A stretch of 64,000 bases of DNA from positions 1,929,078-1,993,077 of the forward strand of contig JAVKHP010000001.1 in NCBI GenBank assembly GCA_031459855.1. Reading direction: 5' to 3'. Positions 1 to 7,808 of this stretch are shown here, in pieces. The first letter of the stretch is position 1. The number at the start of each line of letters is the position of its first letter. Source of the DNA: Armatimonadota bacterium. Its GTDB lineage: Bacteria > Sysuimicrobiota > Sysuimicrobiia > Sysuimicrobiales > Humicultoraceae. Below the pieces are notes generated by a model that was not told the origin of the DNA, searched no databases, and worked only from the letters and a program-made list of their open reading frames with translations. The position numbers were made by a program, and so were the translations under genes.

Positions 1-151
1 CGCGCATGGCCAGCAGCGCCACCACCAGGGCCGCGTACTCGTCGGGTGTCCGTCGCGGGTCGGTTGCGATGCGCCAGGTGGCCAGCAGGTCCGGGCCCTG
101 GAACGCGCCCAGCTTGACGTTGGTGTTGCCGATGTCCACCGCCAGCAGCAT
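1..151 (-). CDS. coaX: Type III pantothenate kinase, N-terminal part (cut by window edge)
   Basis: Only the first 50 codons are present; the gene runs off the left edge. The N-terminus reads [17 protein letters not shown], the phosphate-binding DxGNT motif of the ASKHA-fold type III pantothenate kinases, followed by a [15 protein letters not shown] segment typical of CoaX. The enzyme phosphorylates pantothenate with ATP in the first step of coenzyme A synthesis, in the cytoplasm. It is transcribed away from the selenoprotein gene at 378, leaving a 226-base divergent intergenic region. The catalytic C-terminal half is not visible, so activity cannot be judged. Confidence 0.9.
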   Translation of the reverse strand, partial: MLLAVDIGNTNVKLGAFQGPDLLATWRIATDPRRTPDEYAALVVALLAMR

Positions 152-365
152 CGTCCGCCTCCGCGTCGATCCGCCCCTCACGGCCGGGACCTGGGCGCCC
201 CGGCGACGGCCACGGGTCGGCTGTCGACCACGCGGCACTCCGGCTCCGCGTTGGCGGGCGCCGCGGCAACCACGGGTCGACCCCCTTCCACTCGATGCTA
301 GGCGCTCCAGGTGCCCCTGTCACCTCTGCGGGGGCGCAGGGCGGCAGACGGCTGCCGGCCTGTGG

Positions 366-377
366 TATCCTGAGGCC
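366..377 (+). promoter_or_regulatory. -10 box of a probable leaderless promoter for the ArsC-like gene
   Basis: TATCCT at 366-371 is followed by only six bases before the ATG at 378, and there is no Shine-Dalgarno sequence in that gap. This is the geometry of a leaderless transcript. No convincing -35 box was found. Confidence 0.45.
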
Positions 378-779
378 ATGCCACGCGTGCTGTTCGTCTG
401 ACACCACAACACCGCCCGCTCGCCGATGGCGGCCGCGCTCTTCAACGCGGTGGCCCCGGCGGGCTGGGAGGCGGGCTCCGCGGGCACGGAGCCCGGCGAG
501 CGTGTGCGTCCCGAGGCGGTCGTGGCCATGCGCGAGGTCGGCCTGGACATCAGCGGGCACCGTCCCACCGCGCTGGCGGCGGCCCTGGGGCCCGAGGTGG
601 CGCTGATCGTGGGCCTGTGCGCGGAGGAGGCCTGTCCGACGGTGCCCGGGGTCCCCAGCGAGCACTGGCCGCTGCCCAACCCCGCCGGCGGAGGGCTGGA
701 CCGCTACCGCGCGGTGCGCGACGACCTCACCAGCCGGGTGCGCGCGCTGGCCAGCCGGCTGGCGACGGAGGGACCCTGA
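378..779 (+). CDS. Probable selenocysteine-containing arsenate reductase / LMW protein tyrosine phosphatase family protein
   Basis: Read through the in-frame TGA at 399-401 (codon 8), the protein is 133 residues and begins MPRVLFV-U-HHNTARSPM. That is the CX5R(S) phosphate-binding loop of the low-molecular-weight phosphatase/thioredoxin-linked arsenate reductase family, with TGA exactly at the catalytic cysteine. Cys81 and Cys86, in LCAEEACPTVPG, match the position of the two relay cysteines of pI258-type ArsC, and EHW follows as in that family. The reading frame is open to the TGA at 777-779, and ppa starts at the next base. A hairpin just after the TGA fits a bacterial SECIS. No ars genes are adjacent, so the substrate (arsenate, phosphotyrosine or other) is uncertain. 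Alternatives are a TGC-to-TGA sequencing error or a recently inactivated gene. Confidence 0.72.
399..437 (+). promoter_or_regulatory. Sec TGA codon with candidate bacterial SECIS hairpin
   Basis: TGA lies at 399-401. A hairpin follows: CGC-T-CGCC (417-424), apical loop GAT (425-427), GGCG-G (428-432), CC bulge, GCG (435-437). The loop begins with G, as SelB recognition requires, and lies 23 bases after the TGA, within the usual bacterial range. The 3-base loop is small for the class, so structure prediction is needed. Confidence 0.55.
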
Positions 780-1265
780 GTGGCCGGAGCCACGGTGTGG
801 GCGTGCGTGGAGATCGCGCGCGGCAGCCGCAACAAGTACGAGTGGGACCCCGCCACGGGCCGCCTGCGCCTGGACCGCGTCCTGTACTCGCCGCTGCACT
901 ACCCCGCCGACTACGGCTTCATTCTGGACACCGTGGCCGAGGACGGCGACCACCTGGACGTCCTGATCTTCACCTACGAGCCGACGTTCCCGGGCTGCCT
1001 CGTCGAAGTGCGCCCCATCGGGGTGCTCAACATGCGCGACGAGAAGGGCATAGACCAGAAGATCCTGGCAGTCCCCGTCGGCGATCCACGCTTTGCCGGC
1101 GTGGAGGACCTGGGCGGCGTGCCGCCCCACTTCCTGAAAGAGGTCGAGCACTTCTTCACGGTCTACAAGACCCTGGAAGAGAAGGCCGTGGAGATCTACG
1201 GGTGGGAGCCGGCGGCCGCGGCGTGGCGGCTGGTGGAGGAGGGGCGGGCGCGGTTCGGGCGATAG
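780..1265 (+). CDS. ppa: Inorganic pyrophosphatase (family I)
   Basis: A 161-residue protein, the usual size for family I soluble pyrophosphatase, which hydrolyses PPi to two phosphates and drives biosynthetic reactions. Visible hallmarks are SRNKYEWD near residue 20, the active-site run YPADYGFILDT, the metal-binding signature DGDHLDVLI near residue 58, and KGIDQKILAV followed by a C-terminal HFFTVYK segment. The start is GTG at 780, immediately after the stop of the ArsC-like gene, which implies translational coupling and one transcript. The first residues (MAGATVWACVEI) fit the family start. Confidence 0.95.
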   Translation: MAGATVWACVEIARGSRNKYEWDPATGRLRLDRVLYSPLHYPADYGFILDTVAEDGDHLDVLIFTYEPTFPGCLVEVRPIGVLNMRDEKGIDQKILAVPVGDPRFAGVEDLGGVPPHFLKEVEHFFTVYKTLEEKAVEIYGWEPAAAAWRLVEEGRARFGR

Positions 1266-1344
1266 GGGTGCGACAGGCGGGGCTGAAGACCGCCGCAGAG
1301 GACGTCCCGGCGTGCTGGCCACGGCGCCGAGCGGCGAAAGCGCA

Positions 1345-1428
1345 ACGCCAGGCGGGGCCACCACAACGCCGGGCGGCGCGGCCAAGACACCGGGCGGGGC
1401 GACCGCAACGCCGGGCGGCGCGGACGCA
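1345..1428. repeat. Four tandem 21-bp repeats
   Basis: Units start at 1345, 1366, 1387 and 1408, each of the form ACGCCGGGCGGCGCGGCCAAG with a few changes. A partial fifth unit runs into the inverted repeat at 1408-1442. The array lies between convergent ppa and the pilin genes and is in no supported gene. Confidence 0.8.
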
Positions 1429-1442
1429 ACGCCGCCCGGCGT
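1408..1442. terminator. Perfect 13-bp inverted repeat between convergent genes, likely bidirectional terminator
   Basis: ACGCCGGGCGGCG (1408-1420) and its exact complement (1430-1442) enclose a 9-base loop. It lies 143 bases after ppa and 26 bases past the stop of the convergent PilX-like gene. There is no T-tract, so termination is inferred only from position and stem strength. Confidence 0.5.
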
Positions 1443-1467
1443 GCGCGCCGGAGCCCCATCTCAGCGC

Positions 1468-2883
1468 CTACTGGTCCTTCCACGCCCGGAGCCGCCGGAA
1501 GTTGCCGTAGACCTGGTCGCCGATCACCGACCGGGGATCCCAGGTGAAGGTGGTGCCCTGATCGAAGTCCACCGCTTTCGCGAGGATCGCGCCGTTGGTG
1601 ATCTGCGCCTGGTCGAGATGGAAGCCGCCGTTGGGCACGATGAACGTGCCGGCGATCAGGCCCGACTGGTTGAAGTCTACCGCGGTCCCGCTCGTGGAGA
1701 CCACCTTGACCGTGAACCGGTGTCCTTCCACGGGCTCCTCAGCCGTCAACACCTGCGACTTCGTGCCAAGCACAGAGCGCTGGACCGTTCGCAGAGCGGT
1801 GCCGGAAGGCTCCAGGAGCCGGAGCTCGACCTTGCCCTGGCCTCGAATCTCCACCCGCGCGCACTTGCCCACCTGGAGCGTCCTCATCTGGAACGTCACG
1901 GTCGCGTTGGGATCGCTGCCGGCGTCCAGCACCAGCGTGGCGCGCTGCGCCGGATCCGACGGGCACGAGGAAGGGTTGCCCGGTGTGTCCTCCAGCGTCA
2001 CCGCGCCGTAGTTCATGGCCGGGTTGGCGATGACCGTGCTCCCGCGGGGCACGGACAGCGGCGTGGCGCCGGGTTCGCCCCAACTTGGGAGCGCGACCGT
2101 GGGGCACACCGACCCGGCCGGCTGATTCGGTTTCGCGTGGCCCTCCACCTGGTTGGGGCACCCGCCGCCGTTGCACGTAATGGCGCCAACGGCCGTAGCG
2201 TCGCTGGTGAACTCGTTCACGGGAGTCGGGTTGGGGGTGCCACATCTGCCCCCGAGCCCGGGCCCGTCCGGGGCGGAGTCACAGATCGCCGCGCGATTGC
2301 TGGTGCTGGGACCGCTGAGCGTGATGGTACCGTTGCTGCCCACCGCGCCGTAGATCGTCACCTGCTGGTCGAGCGTCAGGCCATCGTACGCGCAGACGGC
2401 GTAGGTCCGCGTCACCGACGTCGTGCCCTCGACGACCACCGTGACCACGCGCCGGGGCTCCGGGACCGTCAGGGTGCCGGTGGAGATGATCCGACGGTAG
2501 GCCGGTTCGACCGCGGCGCATGCGTTGGCACCCGGACGGCTCCCGTCCAGGCAGCGGACCTCCACGGTGGCGGTGCCGATCGTGATGTTGCCGTCAGTAA
2601 TGGGGACCGTCTCGCCCTCGTACCGGTCGGCCCCTTCGGTCTGCAGCCGCGCGATGGCGTAGTGCACGCCTGCTTCGGCCACGTTGAACACCTGGACGGC
2701 CTGCTGCTGGCGGATGCCAGCGGCCAGGTCGCTGCGGACGACGGCCATGACGCCCACGGTGACCATCAGGATCAGCAGCAGGAACACCACCACCGAGAGG
2801 AGGGCCGCGCCGGGGGCGCCGCCGCGCATCGCGCGGCGGCGCCCCGCCACAATCGCCCCACGGACCACACGCACCTGCGTCAT
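1468..2883 (-). CDS. PilX-type minor pilin/adhesin-like protein, module 3
   Basis: A 471-residue protein with one N-terminal membrane helix (SVVVFLLLILMVTVGVMAVV) after a basic leader with the GAALLSVVVFLL pattern of PilX-family minor pilins. The heptad NVAEAGVHYAIARLQTEG that follows is the typical PilX_N continuation. The rest is a large, cysteine-containing extracytoplasmic region rich in Ser, Thr and Gly, without a domain I recognise. It is last in the third minor-pilin module and overlaps the PilW-like gene by ATGA at 2880-2883. Likely role: pilus or pseudopilus tip priming and adhesion (family inference). It is shorter than, and diverged from, the module 1 and 2 PilX proteins, which are closely similar to each other. 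Confidence 0.75.
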   Translation of the reverse strand: MTQVRVVRGAIVAGRRRAMRGGAPGAALLSVVVFLLLILMVTVGVMAVVRSDLAAGIRQQQAVQVFNVAEAGVHYAIARLQTEGADRYEGETVPITDGNITIGTATVEVRCLDGSRPGANACAAVEPAYRRIISTGTLTVPEPRRVVTVVVEGTTSVTRTYAVCAYDGLTLDQQVTIYGAVGSNGTITLSGPSTSNRAAICDSAPDGPGLGGRCGTPNPTPVNEFTSDATAVGAITCNGGGCPNQVEGHAKPNQPAGSVCPTVALPSWGEPGATPLSVPRGSTVIANPAMNYGAVTLEDTPGNPSSCPSDPAQRATLVLDAGSDPNATVTFQMRTLQVGKCARVEIRGQGKVELRLLEPSGTALRTVQRSVLGTKSQVLTAEEPVEGHRFTVKVVSTSGTAVDFNQSGLIAGTFIVPNGGFHLDQAQITNGAILAKAVDFDQGTTFTWDPRSVIGDQVYGNFRRLRAWKDQ

Positions 2884-3617
2884 GGGTTCGACTCCGTGTC
2901 CGATGGTGGCAACCACTCCGTGCCCGATGGTGGCAACCACCCGCTGCGGTCCGGGCGCGGGTTGCGCAGCATCACCTGCCGGGTGAATCGCTGGATCTGC
3001 GCGCCCGAGCGCCCCTGCTCGGCCCGCACCGTCAGGCTGATCTGCACCATGCGGATGCTCCGGATCGCCTCCTCGTCCGCGGTGGGCACGGCGATCTCTC
3101 CGCCGCTGGGGCCGAAGTACCGGAAGAGCAGGCTCGTCACGACGACGGCGGGATTCGACACGTCCGCCGTCGTGGGTGCCCAGGCGGCGCACGCGCTGCG
3201 ATCCTCGACGATGCGCCCGCCGTCGAGGCGGTAGCCCAGCACGATCACCTCGTCGCCCGCCGTGGTGTTGGTGTTGAAGATCTCGCCGGCCACGTAGAGC
3301 TGCGTCGCCGTCGGCCGCAGGGCCGGGTCCTTGGCCACCACCATGTCGTCGCAGCGGTCGGGCTGGGCGGCGGGATCGATGTACAGTCCCGCGTTGCGCA
3401 GCCGCTCGGACATCATCTCCAGCGCCTGGCGCGCGGTTTCGGTGTCCGACGATCGGCTGGCCACGATCATCTTGCTGCGGACCGCCGCACCCACCAGGGT
3501 GGCAATCGTGCCGATCACGACGGTCATGATGACCATGGCCACCACGACCTCGACCAGCGAGATTCCCGCCTGTGCGCGGCACCTCGGTTGCGTCGGGTTC
3601 ATCCTCGTGCTCCTCAT
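2880..3617 (-). CDS. PilW-type minor pilin, module 3
   Basis: A 245-residue pseudopilin. The prepilin peptidase site reads AGISLVEVVVAMVIM (G before the mature hydrophobic helix, Glu at mature position 5). The long helix is followed by TARQALEMMSERLRNAGLYID, the PilW signature in which the R-x-AG segment follows the helix. The C-terminus ends in a duplicated WLPPSGTE/WLPPSDTE peptide encoded by a 24-base direct repeat near 2891-2940, absent from the other two PilW copies. It overlaps neighbours at both ends by ATGA, indicating coupled translation. Expected location: inner membrane, then pilus tip complex. Confidence 0.8.
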   Translation of the reverse strand: MRSTRMNPTQPRCRAQAGISLVEVVVAMVIMTVVIGTIATLVGAAVRSKMIVASRSSDTETARQALEMMSERLRNAGLYIDPAAQPDRCDDMVVAKDPALRPTATQLYVAGEIFNTNTTAGDEVIVLGYRLDGGRIVEDRSACAAWAPTTADVSNPAVVVTSLLFRYFGPSGGEIAVPTADEEAIRSIRMVQISLTVRAEQGRSGAQIQRFTRQVMLRNPRPDRSGWLPPSGTEWLPPSDTESNP

Positions 3618-4069
3618 GGGTAGTCGAAGCTCGCCACGTACGTGACGAGGATCGTGTAGGGTGGCGAGGTGGGTGTCTGGTAGAGGCGCACCGTCATGGA
3701 CTTCAGGGGGATGCCGCGGGTCGCGGTCAGGTCCTCGACGACGACCTCGGCCCGGTCGAACCCGTCGGGGATCCGTGGCTCCTGCAGGTCGCCGTTGGTC
3801 AGGTAGCCGTCGGTGGGCACGGTGCGGGTGCCGGGTACCAAGCCGTACCCCATGGTCCGCAGGAAGTCGAGCTCGGCCTGGACCCAGGCGGCGGCCTGCG
3901 CGCGGTCGAAGCCCCGGCGGGTCTGGGTCATGGTGAACAGCAAGCCGCCCAGCGCGGTCGTGGCCACCAGGGACAGCACCGCCATGGCCACGACGACCTC
4001 GATGAGCGTGAACCCGCCCGGTCGCCGCTCGTACCGGCCGGGCCGTCGCGCGCGCCAGCGCTCACTCAT
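3614..4069 (-). CDS. PilV/GspI-type minor pilin, module 3
   Basis: A 151-residue type IV pilin-like protein. The leader is rich in Arg and ends at PGGFTLIEVVVAMAVLSLV, a textbook class III signal peptide with cleavage after Gly and Glu5 in the mature protein. The short globular domain ends in AFSTYVASFDYP-like beta strands (TYVASFDYP is visible). It overlaps the FimT-like gene upstream by 8 bases and the PilW-like gene downstream by ATGA. Probable role: part of the minor pilin initiation complex. Assignment to PilV rests on size and position between FimT and PilW. Confidence 0.78.
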   Translation of the reverse strand: MSERWRARRPGRYERRPGGFTLIEVVVAMAVLSLVATTALGGLLFTMTQTRRGFDRAQAAAWVQAELDFLRTMGYGLVPGTRTVPTDGYLTNGDLQEPRIPDGFDRAEVVVEDLTATRGIPLKSMTVRLYQTPTSPPYTILVTYVASFDYP

Positions 4070-4589
4070 TGACGGTCACCCGGCCCGTGCTGGCCTGGAT
4101 CCTGATCGTGTAGGTCTTGCCCGCCCGTGCACTCGTCAGCGTCACCGTGGCGGCGCCGTCGGGCACGCCCCGTCGGTCGAACCTCACCGCCTGCAGCGTC
4201 GAGCCGAAGCTGATGTGGGCCGGCAGGTCCTGGGTTCGCAGGGTGCCGGCGCGGACGGCAACCACGGTCAACGTCTGGTTTTGGAAGGAGACCGTCACGG
4301 TGGTGCGCCGTGTCATCGCCTGCTGCTGGGCAGCAGTCAGCTCAGCAGCCACCGCCTTGGCCCACCCGTCCAGCTCCTCGCGGGCCATGGCCCGGCTGAT
4401 GCCGCCCACGCTAAGTGACAGCACCAGCAGGCCGATCGCCGCGACGATCATCAGTTCCAGGACAGTGTAGCCTGGCTCGCCGGACCTGCCGGGGAGCCAA
4501 CTCCGGCCTGACCACTGTTGGATGCCGTGCGGGAAGGACGTACTCGCCCCCGCGCCTGGCTGCGCGGGGTCACAGGAGGTACCACGCAC
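4062..4589 (-). CDS. FimT/GspH-type pseudopilin, module 3, under a c-di-GMP riboswitch
   Basis: A 175-residue protein with the cleavage region SGEPGYTVLELMIVAAIG and the following FimT/GspH pattern AVAAELTAAQQQAMTRR. It ends in GKTYTIRIQASTGRVTVNE, a GspH-like C-terminus. The start is GTG at 4587-4589, chosen because GAGGGG lies seven bases upstream, directly after the riboswitch. The leader before the cleavage Gly is unusually long (about 40 residues). It is first in module 3; the riboswitch at 4600-4690 lies immediately upstream, so expression is expected to respond to cyclic dinucleotide. Confidence 0.75.
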   Translation of the reverse strand: MRGTSCDPAQPGAGASTSFPHGIQQWSGRSWLPGRSGEPGYTVLELMIVAAIGLLVLSLSVGGISRAMAREELDGWAKAVAAELTAAQQQAMTRRTTVTVSFQNQTLTVVAVRAGTLRTQDLPAHISFGSTLQAVRFDRRGVPDGAATVTLTSARAGKTYTIRIQASTGRVTVNE

Positions 4590-4599
4590 TGTTTTCCCC

Positions 4600-4690
4600 T
4601 CTTCGGCAGCTCAGCCGACCCGGGATGCCGGGTCCTGGTGCTTTGCGCCCGCCGGATCGCTCCGGGGTGGCCTTTGTCGGAGGAGCCCTG
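4600..4690 (-). ncRNA. GEMM-I (c-di-GMP-I) riboswitch inside the pilin operon
   Basis: The minus-strand RNA contains the GEMM core: ACAAAGGCCACC, the hairpin CCGGAGCGATCCGG with a GCGA tetraloop, GGGCGCAAAGCACCAGG, the second stem ACCCGGCATCCCGGGT and the closing GGCTGAGCTGCCGAAG. These match the class consensus (AAGGC, GNRA loop, CGCAAAG, GCCGAA). It begins 36 bases after the PilX module 2 stop and ends at the SD of the FimT-like gene. It is therefore intra-operonic and could control readthrough or translation of module 3 separately. A cGAMP-sensing GEMM-Ib variant cannot be excluded by eye. Confidence 0.88.
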
Positions 4691-4725
4691 AGAACGTTGT
4701 GCCCGTTCGGCCGCGGTTCTAGACC

Positions 4726-6585
4726 TCAGAACACCTCGCGCCAGCGCGCGATCACGATCCCGAAGCCGGGCTCGACCAGCGCAGCGACGCCCGGCGGGAG
4801 GTTGGCCTTCAGGCTGGCGACGGGATAAATGGACGGGTTGTTGTCCCAGTCCAGCAGGCCCGCAATGAACATGCCGTACCAGGCCTGCGGGTTGTCGTTC
4901 TTGATCGTACCGTGGGCCAGCACCACCAGGTTGAGCTCGATGCCCGACCCCTTGATGTAGGCACCCCCGCCGGTCGGCGTGCAGATCAAGGATCCCGAAG
5001 GCGGGGCGCTGGTGCACTTGGGCCCGACCGCAAAGGCGTAGGTGTCGCCGCTGGGCCGGCCGAAGGTCTGGGTGCATGTGCTATCGCTCGCCCGACACAG
5101 CGGCGTGACCGACCCCCGGATCTCCAGGGCGGGGGTCGGCGCGGTGGCGTCGTCGGCGTTCTCGATGAGGAAGGTCGTGCGGCCAGCATAGCGCACGTCG
5201 CCGTCGATCCGCACGTGCGACTGGATGTGGATGTACGCGTCGTCGCCCGACTGTGTCCACAGGTTGACCTGGGTCGCGGGCGCAAACCCGTTGTAGACGA
5301 GCGAGAAGTCGTCGGTGTCCTTGACGTCGTCGGTGCCCGCAGCGGCGTCGCAGATCGCGGGCGTCGCCGTGCAGTTGATCACGGGCGACCCGTCTGGGTT
5401 ACGGTCGGGAATCACCACACGGGTACGCGTCGGGGTGCTGGCCGACAGCCGCAGCAGCGACGCCGCACCGGGCCCCCAGATACGCACCGCCGTCCAGTCG
5501 CTGGCGGAGGTACAGGTGGCCTTGGTACACACGTAGGCCGTGTGGGCGTTGATGGGCGTGATGCGGCCGCTGCCAGACCAGTCGAGCCGGTTCAGCAGAC
5601 ACCGCGGCGGGTCGCCGGGCGCTCCCGGCTCGCACAGTTTCGAGGGGTCGGGGAACGGGACGAAGGGCACCGTGGCGCCCTTGTCGAGCGCGTCGATCTG
5701 GGCGTCGTAAGCGCTGGCCCAGCCCCGCGTAGCGTAAACGCCCTGCATCGGTTGGGCGTCGAGGCCGATCTGCCACGAGTTGCCCTCTCCCTTGACCTGC
5801 CCGACCACGTAGACCCGGTTGTTGTAGGGTGGCGTGGTATCCGGATCGCCCGGCGTGGGGTAGGGCACGTCGTTGAGGATGGCGCCGTTGCCCTGCATCT
5901 TCAGGCCGACGCACGGGTCGCCGCCGTCCGCACTGCACGACGCGATGTACAGCGGGCCGTGTAACTGGAACGTGCCGTTGCCGCCACCGCCGGCACCGAC
6001 GTTGATGGGACTGGCCGAGTAGTTCGCCAGGTCGTAGCCCGGCGAGATCTGCCCCAGCAGGAACTCGATCTGCCGTGAAGCGAGGCCGGCGATGCGGCCC
6101 GTGGCCCGGACCCAGATGCACACGCTGGGCGTGCACCCGGGGACGGCGGGCGAGGGCACGCCGGGGCATCCGGTACCGTCGCTGAAGTTGTCGTCCCGAC
6201 ACAGCTCCACGGTGACCGTGCCGATCGAGGTCCCTGGAGGAAACGGGACGGCGACCAGGTCGGCACTCCCGTCCCACAGCGCCGCCCACTGCCGGGCCGC
6301 GGCCAGGTTCTTCGTCGCGCCCGCCGTCGCGCCGGCGTCGGTCCAGTCGAGGTCGCGCTTGAGCTCGTAGATGGCCTTCTCCAGGCCGGCTTCGGCCAGC
6401 TGGAACGCCTGACGGGACCGCTCGCCGCCGGCCGCCGCCTGGTACTCGTTGAGCGCGATCGCCACCAGCGTCGCGGTCACGATCAGGATGACGTTGATGG
6501 TCAGGAGCACGACGGCCAGCGCCAGCCCGGCCTCGCCCCGACGCCCCTGCCTTGCCCGCATGCTCTCTGCGTGTGCCTGGCTCAT
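4726..6585 (-). CDS. PilX-type minor pilin/adhesin-like protein, module 2
   Basis: A 619-residue protein. It starts at the ATG at 6583-6585, preceded by GGAGGG at good spacing. After a charged leader, EAGLALAVVLLTINVILIV forms the single membrane helix, followed by ALNEYQAAAGGERSRQAFQL and AEAGLEKAIYEL, the PilX_N signature. The large exported domain contains conserved blocks shared with the module 1 copy at 8508-10409: ATGRIAG.ASRQIEFLLGQ, a GAGGGGNGTFQLHG block, YNNRVYV, and a C-terminal VVLAHGTIKND / WDNNPSIYPV region. Cysteine pairs in this part suggest disulfides outside the cell. It is last in module 2. The paralogy implies tandem duplication followed by divergence; ligand unknown. Confidence 0.78.
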   Translation of the reverse strand: MSQAHAESMRARQGRRGEAGLALAVVLLTINVILIVTATLVAIALNEYQAAAGGERSRQAFQLAEAGLEKAIYELKRDLDWTDAGATAGATKNLAAARQWAALWDGSADLVAVPFPPGTSIGTVTVELCRDDNFSDGTGCPGVPSPAVPGCTPSVCIWVRATGRIAGLASRQIEFLLGQISPGYDLANYSASPINVGAGGGGNGTFQLHGPLYIASCSADGGDPCVGLKMQGNGAILNDVPYPTPGDPDTTPPYNNRVYVVGQVKGEGNSWQIGLDAQPMQGVYATRGWASAYDAQIDALDKGATVPFVPFPDPSKLCEPGAPGDPPRCLLNRLDWSGSGRITPINAHTAYVCTKATCTSASDWTAVRIWGPGAASLLRLSASTPTRTRVVIPDRNPDGSPVINCTATPAICDAAAGTDDVKDTDDFSLVYNGFAPATQVNLWTQSGDDAYIHIQSHVRIDGDVRYAGRTTFLIENADDATAPTPALEIRGSVTPLCRASDSTCTQTFGRPSGDTYAFAVGPKCTSAPPSGSLICTPTGGGAYIKGSGIELNLVVLAHGTIKNDNPQAWYGMFIAGLLDWDNNPSIYPVASLKANLPPGVAALVEPGFGIVIARWREVF

Positions 6586-6622
6586 GGCGACCTGCCCTCC
6601 GACGGCAGCACGGGGATGTGCG

Positions 6623-7252
6623 CTACTGGACCCGGTTCCGGAGCACGGCGTCCATGGTGAACGTGACGTCCGCAGCGGCCTCGAAGGCGCCCGAGCGGTT
6701 GGAGTCCAGCCCCAGCACGATCCGGACCCGCCGGATCTGCGAGAGGGCGCTGGTCGAGGCCTCCTGCCCGTTGAAGTACGCGAACTGGAGGTAGGAGACG
6801 CGCAGCGCGTGCAGGCCCTGCGAGGTGATGGGAGCGCCGGTACAGGCACCGCCGGCGGACAGCGGCAACGCCGCGGGCTCCTGCAGGTCCTCGCGCACCA
6901 CGCCCGCGGCGCTGTCGTGGCAGTAGCGGCGCCACTCGACGACGCCGTCGCCATTGGTGTCGCCGAGGAACGCCAGCGCCGAGGAACCGGCCTCGGTGAA
7001 GAACGCGGTGGTGCCGGCGGGCACACCGATGCCGGCGAGGCGGATGCGCCGTGTCATCCACTCGAGCACCAGGCGGGCGTTCTGGTGTTCGTCGGCCATC
7101 TCCTTGCCGGCCACCAGGCCGCGGTAGCTGGCGTTGAACGCCGCGAAGCCCGTGAGCAGGACCACGCCGAAGAGGCTCAGCGCGACCAGCAGCTCCAGCA
7201 GGGTGAACGCCCGCTCTCCCTGGCGCCGCGGCGGTCTCAGACGTCGCTCCAT
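6623..7252 (-). CDS. PilW-type minor pilin, module 2
   Basis: A 209-residue pseudopilin with the cleavage region GERAFTLLELLVALSLFG: the residue before mature Phe is Ala rather than Gly, an unusual prepilin peptidase site. It continues with NARLVLEWMTRRIRLAGIG, the PilW pattern shared with the module 1 copy (NARLVLEWMVRRIRMAGFG). It has a C-terminal FTMDAVLRNRVQ like its paralogue. It lies 28 bases after the PilV-like gene and 37 bases before the PilX-like gene, in one transcription unit. Likely role: minor pilin in the tip complex. Confidence 0.8.
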   Translation of the reverse strand: MERRLRPPRRQGERAFTLLELLVALSLFGVVLLTGFAAFNASYRGLVAGKEMADEHQNARLVLEWMTRRIRLAGIGVPAGTTAFFTEAGSSALAFLGDTNGDGVVEWRRYCHDSAAGVVREDLQEPAALPLSAGGACTGAPITSQGLHALRVSYLQFAYFNGQEASTSALSQIRRVRIVLGLDSNRSGAFEAAADVTFTMDAVLRNRVQ

Positions 7253-7280
7253 GTCGGGTCCCTCCGCGCCCTGCGCCCCG

Positions 7281-7808
7281 CTATCGCCACGACCGGGCGG
7301 TCGCGCTGCGGACGAAGGGTATCCCGCCGGCCCCGCCGGGCGTGGCGGGCATGTCGCCTGCGGCCAGGTAGACGGTCACGGTGACGATGCGGGGACGGCA
7401 GTCCAGCGGGGCCGCAGCCGGCGCCGTGATCGTCGGGTCGGTCGTGATCACGATGTCCGCCCCCGCGAACGACGCCGGCAGGCGGGGTTCGTTGGCGTCC
7501 AGGTAGCTGCCCGGCACGCGGCGGGCTGCGGCGATCGGCGTGGGCGCGCCGGGCGGGTTGCAGGCCGCGGGGTCGCGCAGGACGTAGTAGTCGCGGTTCT
7601 GGAGGTACTCCATCTCGGCCTGGACGTACTCCATCGCCAGGGTGCGCAGCCGCGCCGGCCGCTCGTGCCGGCCGGTGGAGACCTGCGAGCGGCCCAGCAG
7701 GCCCAGCGACCGCACGACACCGCCGCTGCCCAGCGCGACGATGCCAAGCAGCAGCATGGCGATGATCACCTCGATGAGGGTGAACCCACGGGCGCCGCGC
7801 GTCGTCAT
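7281..7808 (-). CDS. PilV-type minor pilin, module 2
   Basis: A 175-residue protein with a short basic leader MTTRGARG and the mature start FTLIEVIIAMLLLGIVALGSGG. Downstream blocks GRHERPARLRTLAMEYVQAE and MEYLQNRDYYVLRD are nearly repeated in the module 1 copy (GRYERPARARTLAIEYAQAE), showing recent paralogy. Starts by ATGA overlap with the FimT-like gene at 7805-7808. Expected at the inner membrane and pilus tip. Confidence 0.8.
   Translation of the reverse strand: MTTRGARGFTLIEVIIAMLLLGIVALGSGGVVRSLGLLGRSQVSTGRHERPARLRTLAMEYVQAEMEYLQNRDYYVLRDPAACNPPGAPTPIAAARRVPGSYLDANEPRLPASFAGADIVITTDPTITAPAAAPLDCRPRIVTVTVYLAAGDMPATPGGAGGIPFVRSATARSWR

Noticed and set aside
378..425. Simple nonsense mutation in the ArsC-like gene
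   Set aside because: TGA is exactly at the catalytic Cys, the rest of the gene is intact and coupled to ppa, and a SECIS-like hairpin follows. Sequencing error remains possible and is stated.
1312..3234. Long plus-strand frame encoding (A/T)TPGG repeats
   Set aside because: It is the complement of the minus-strand pilin genes and the repeat array; no SD or domain supports it.
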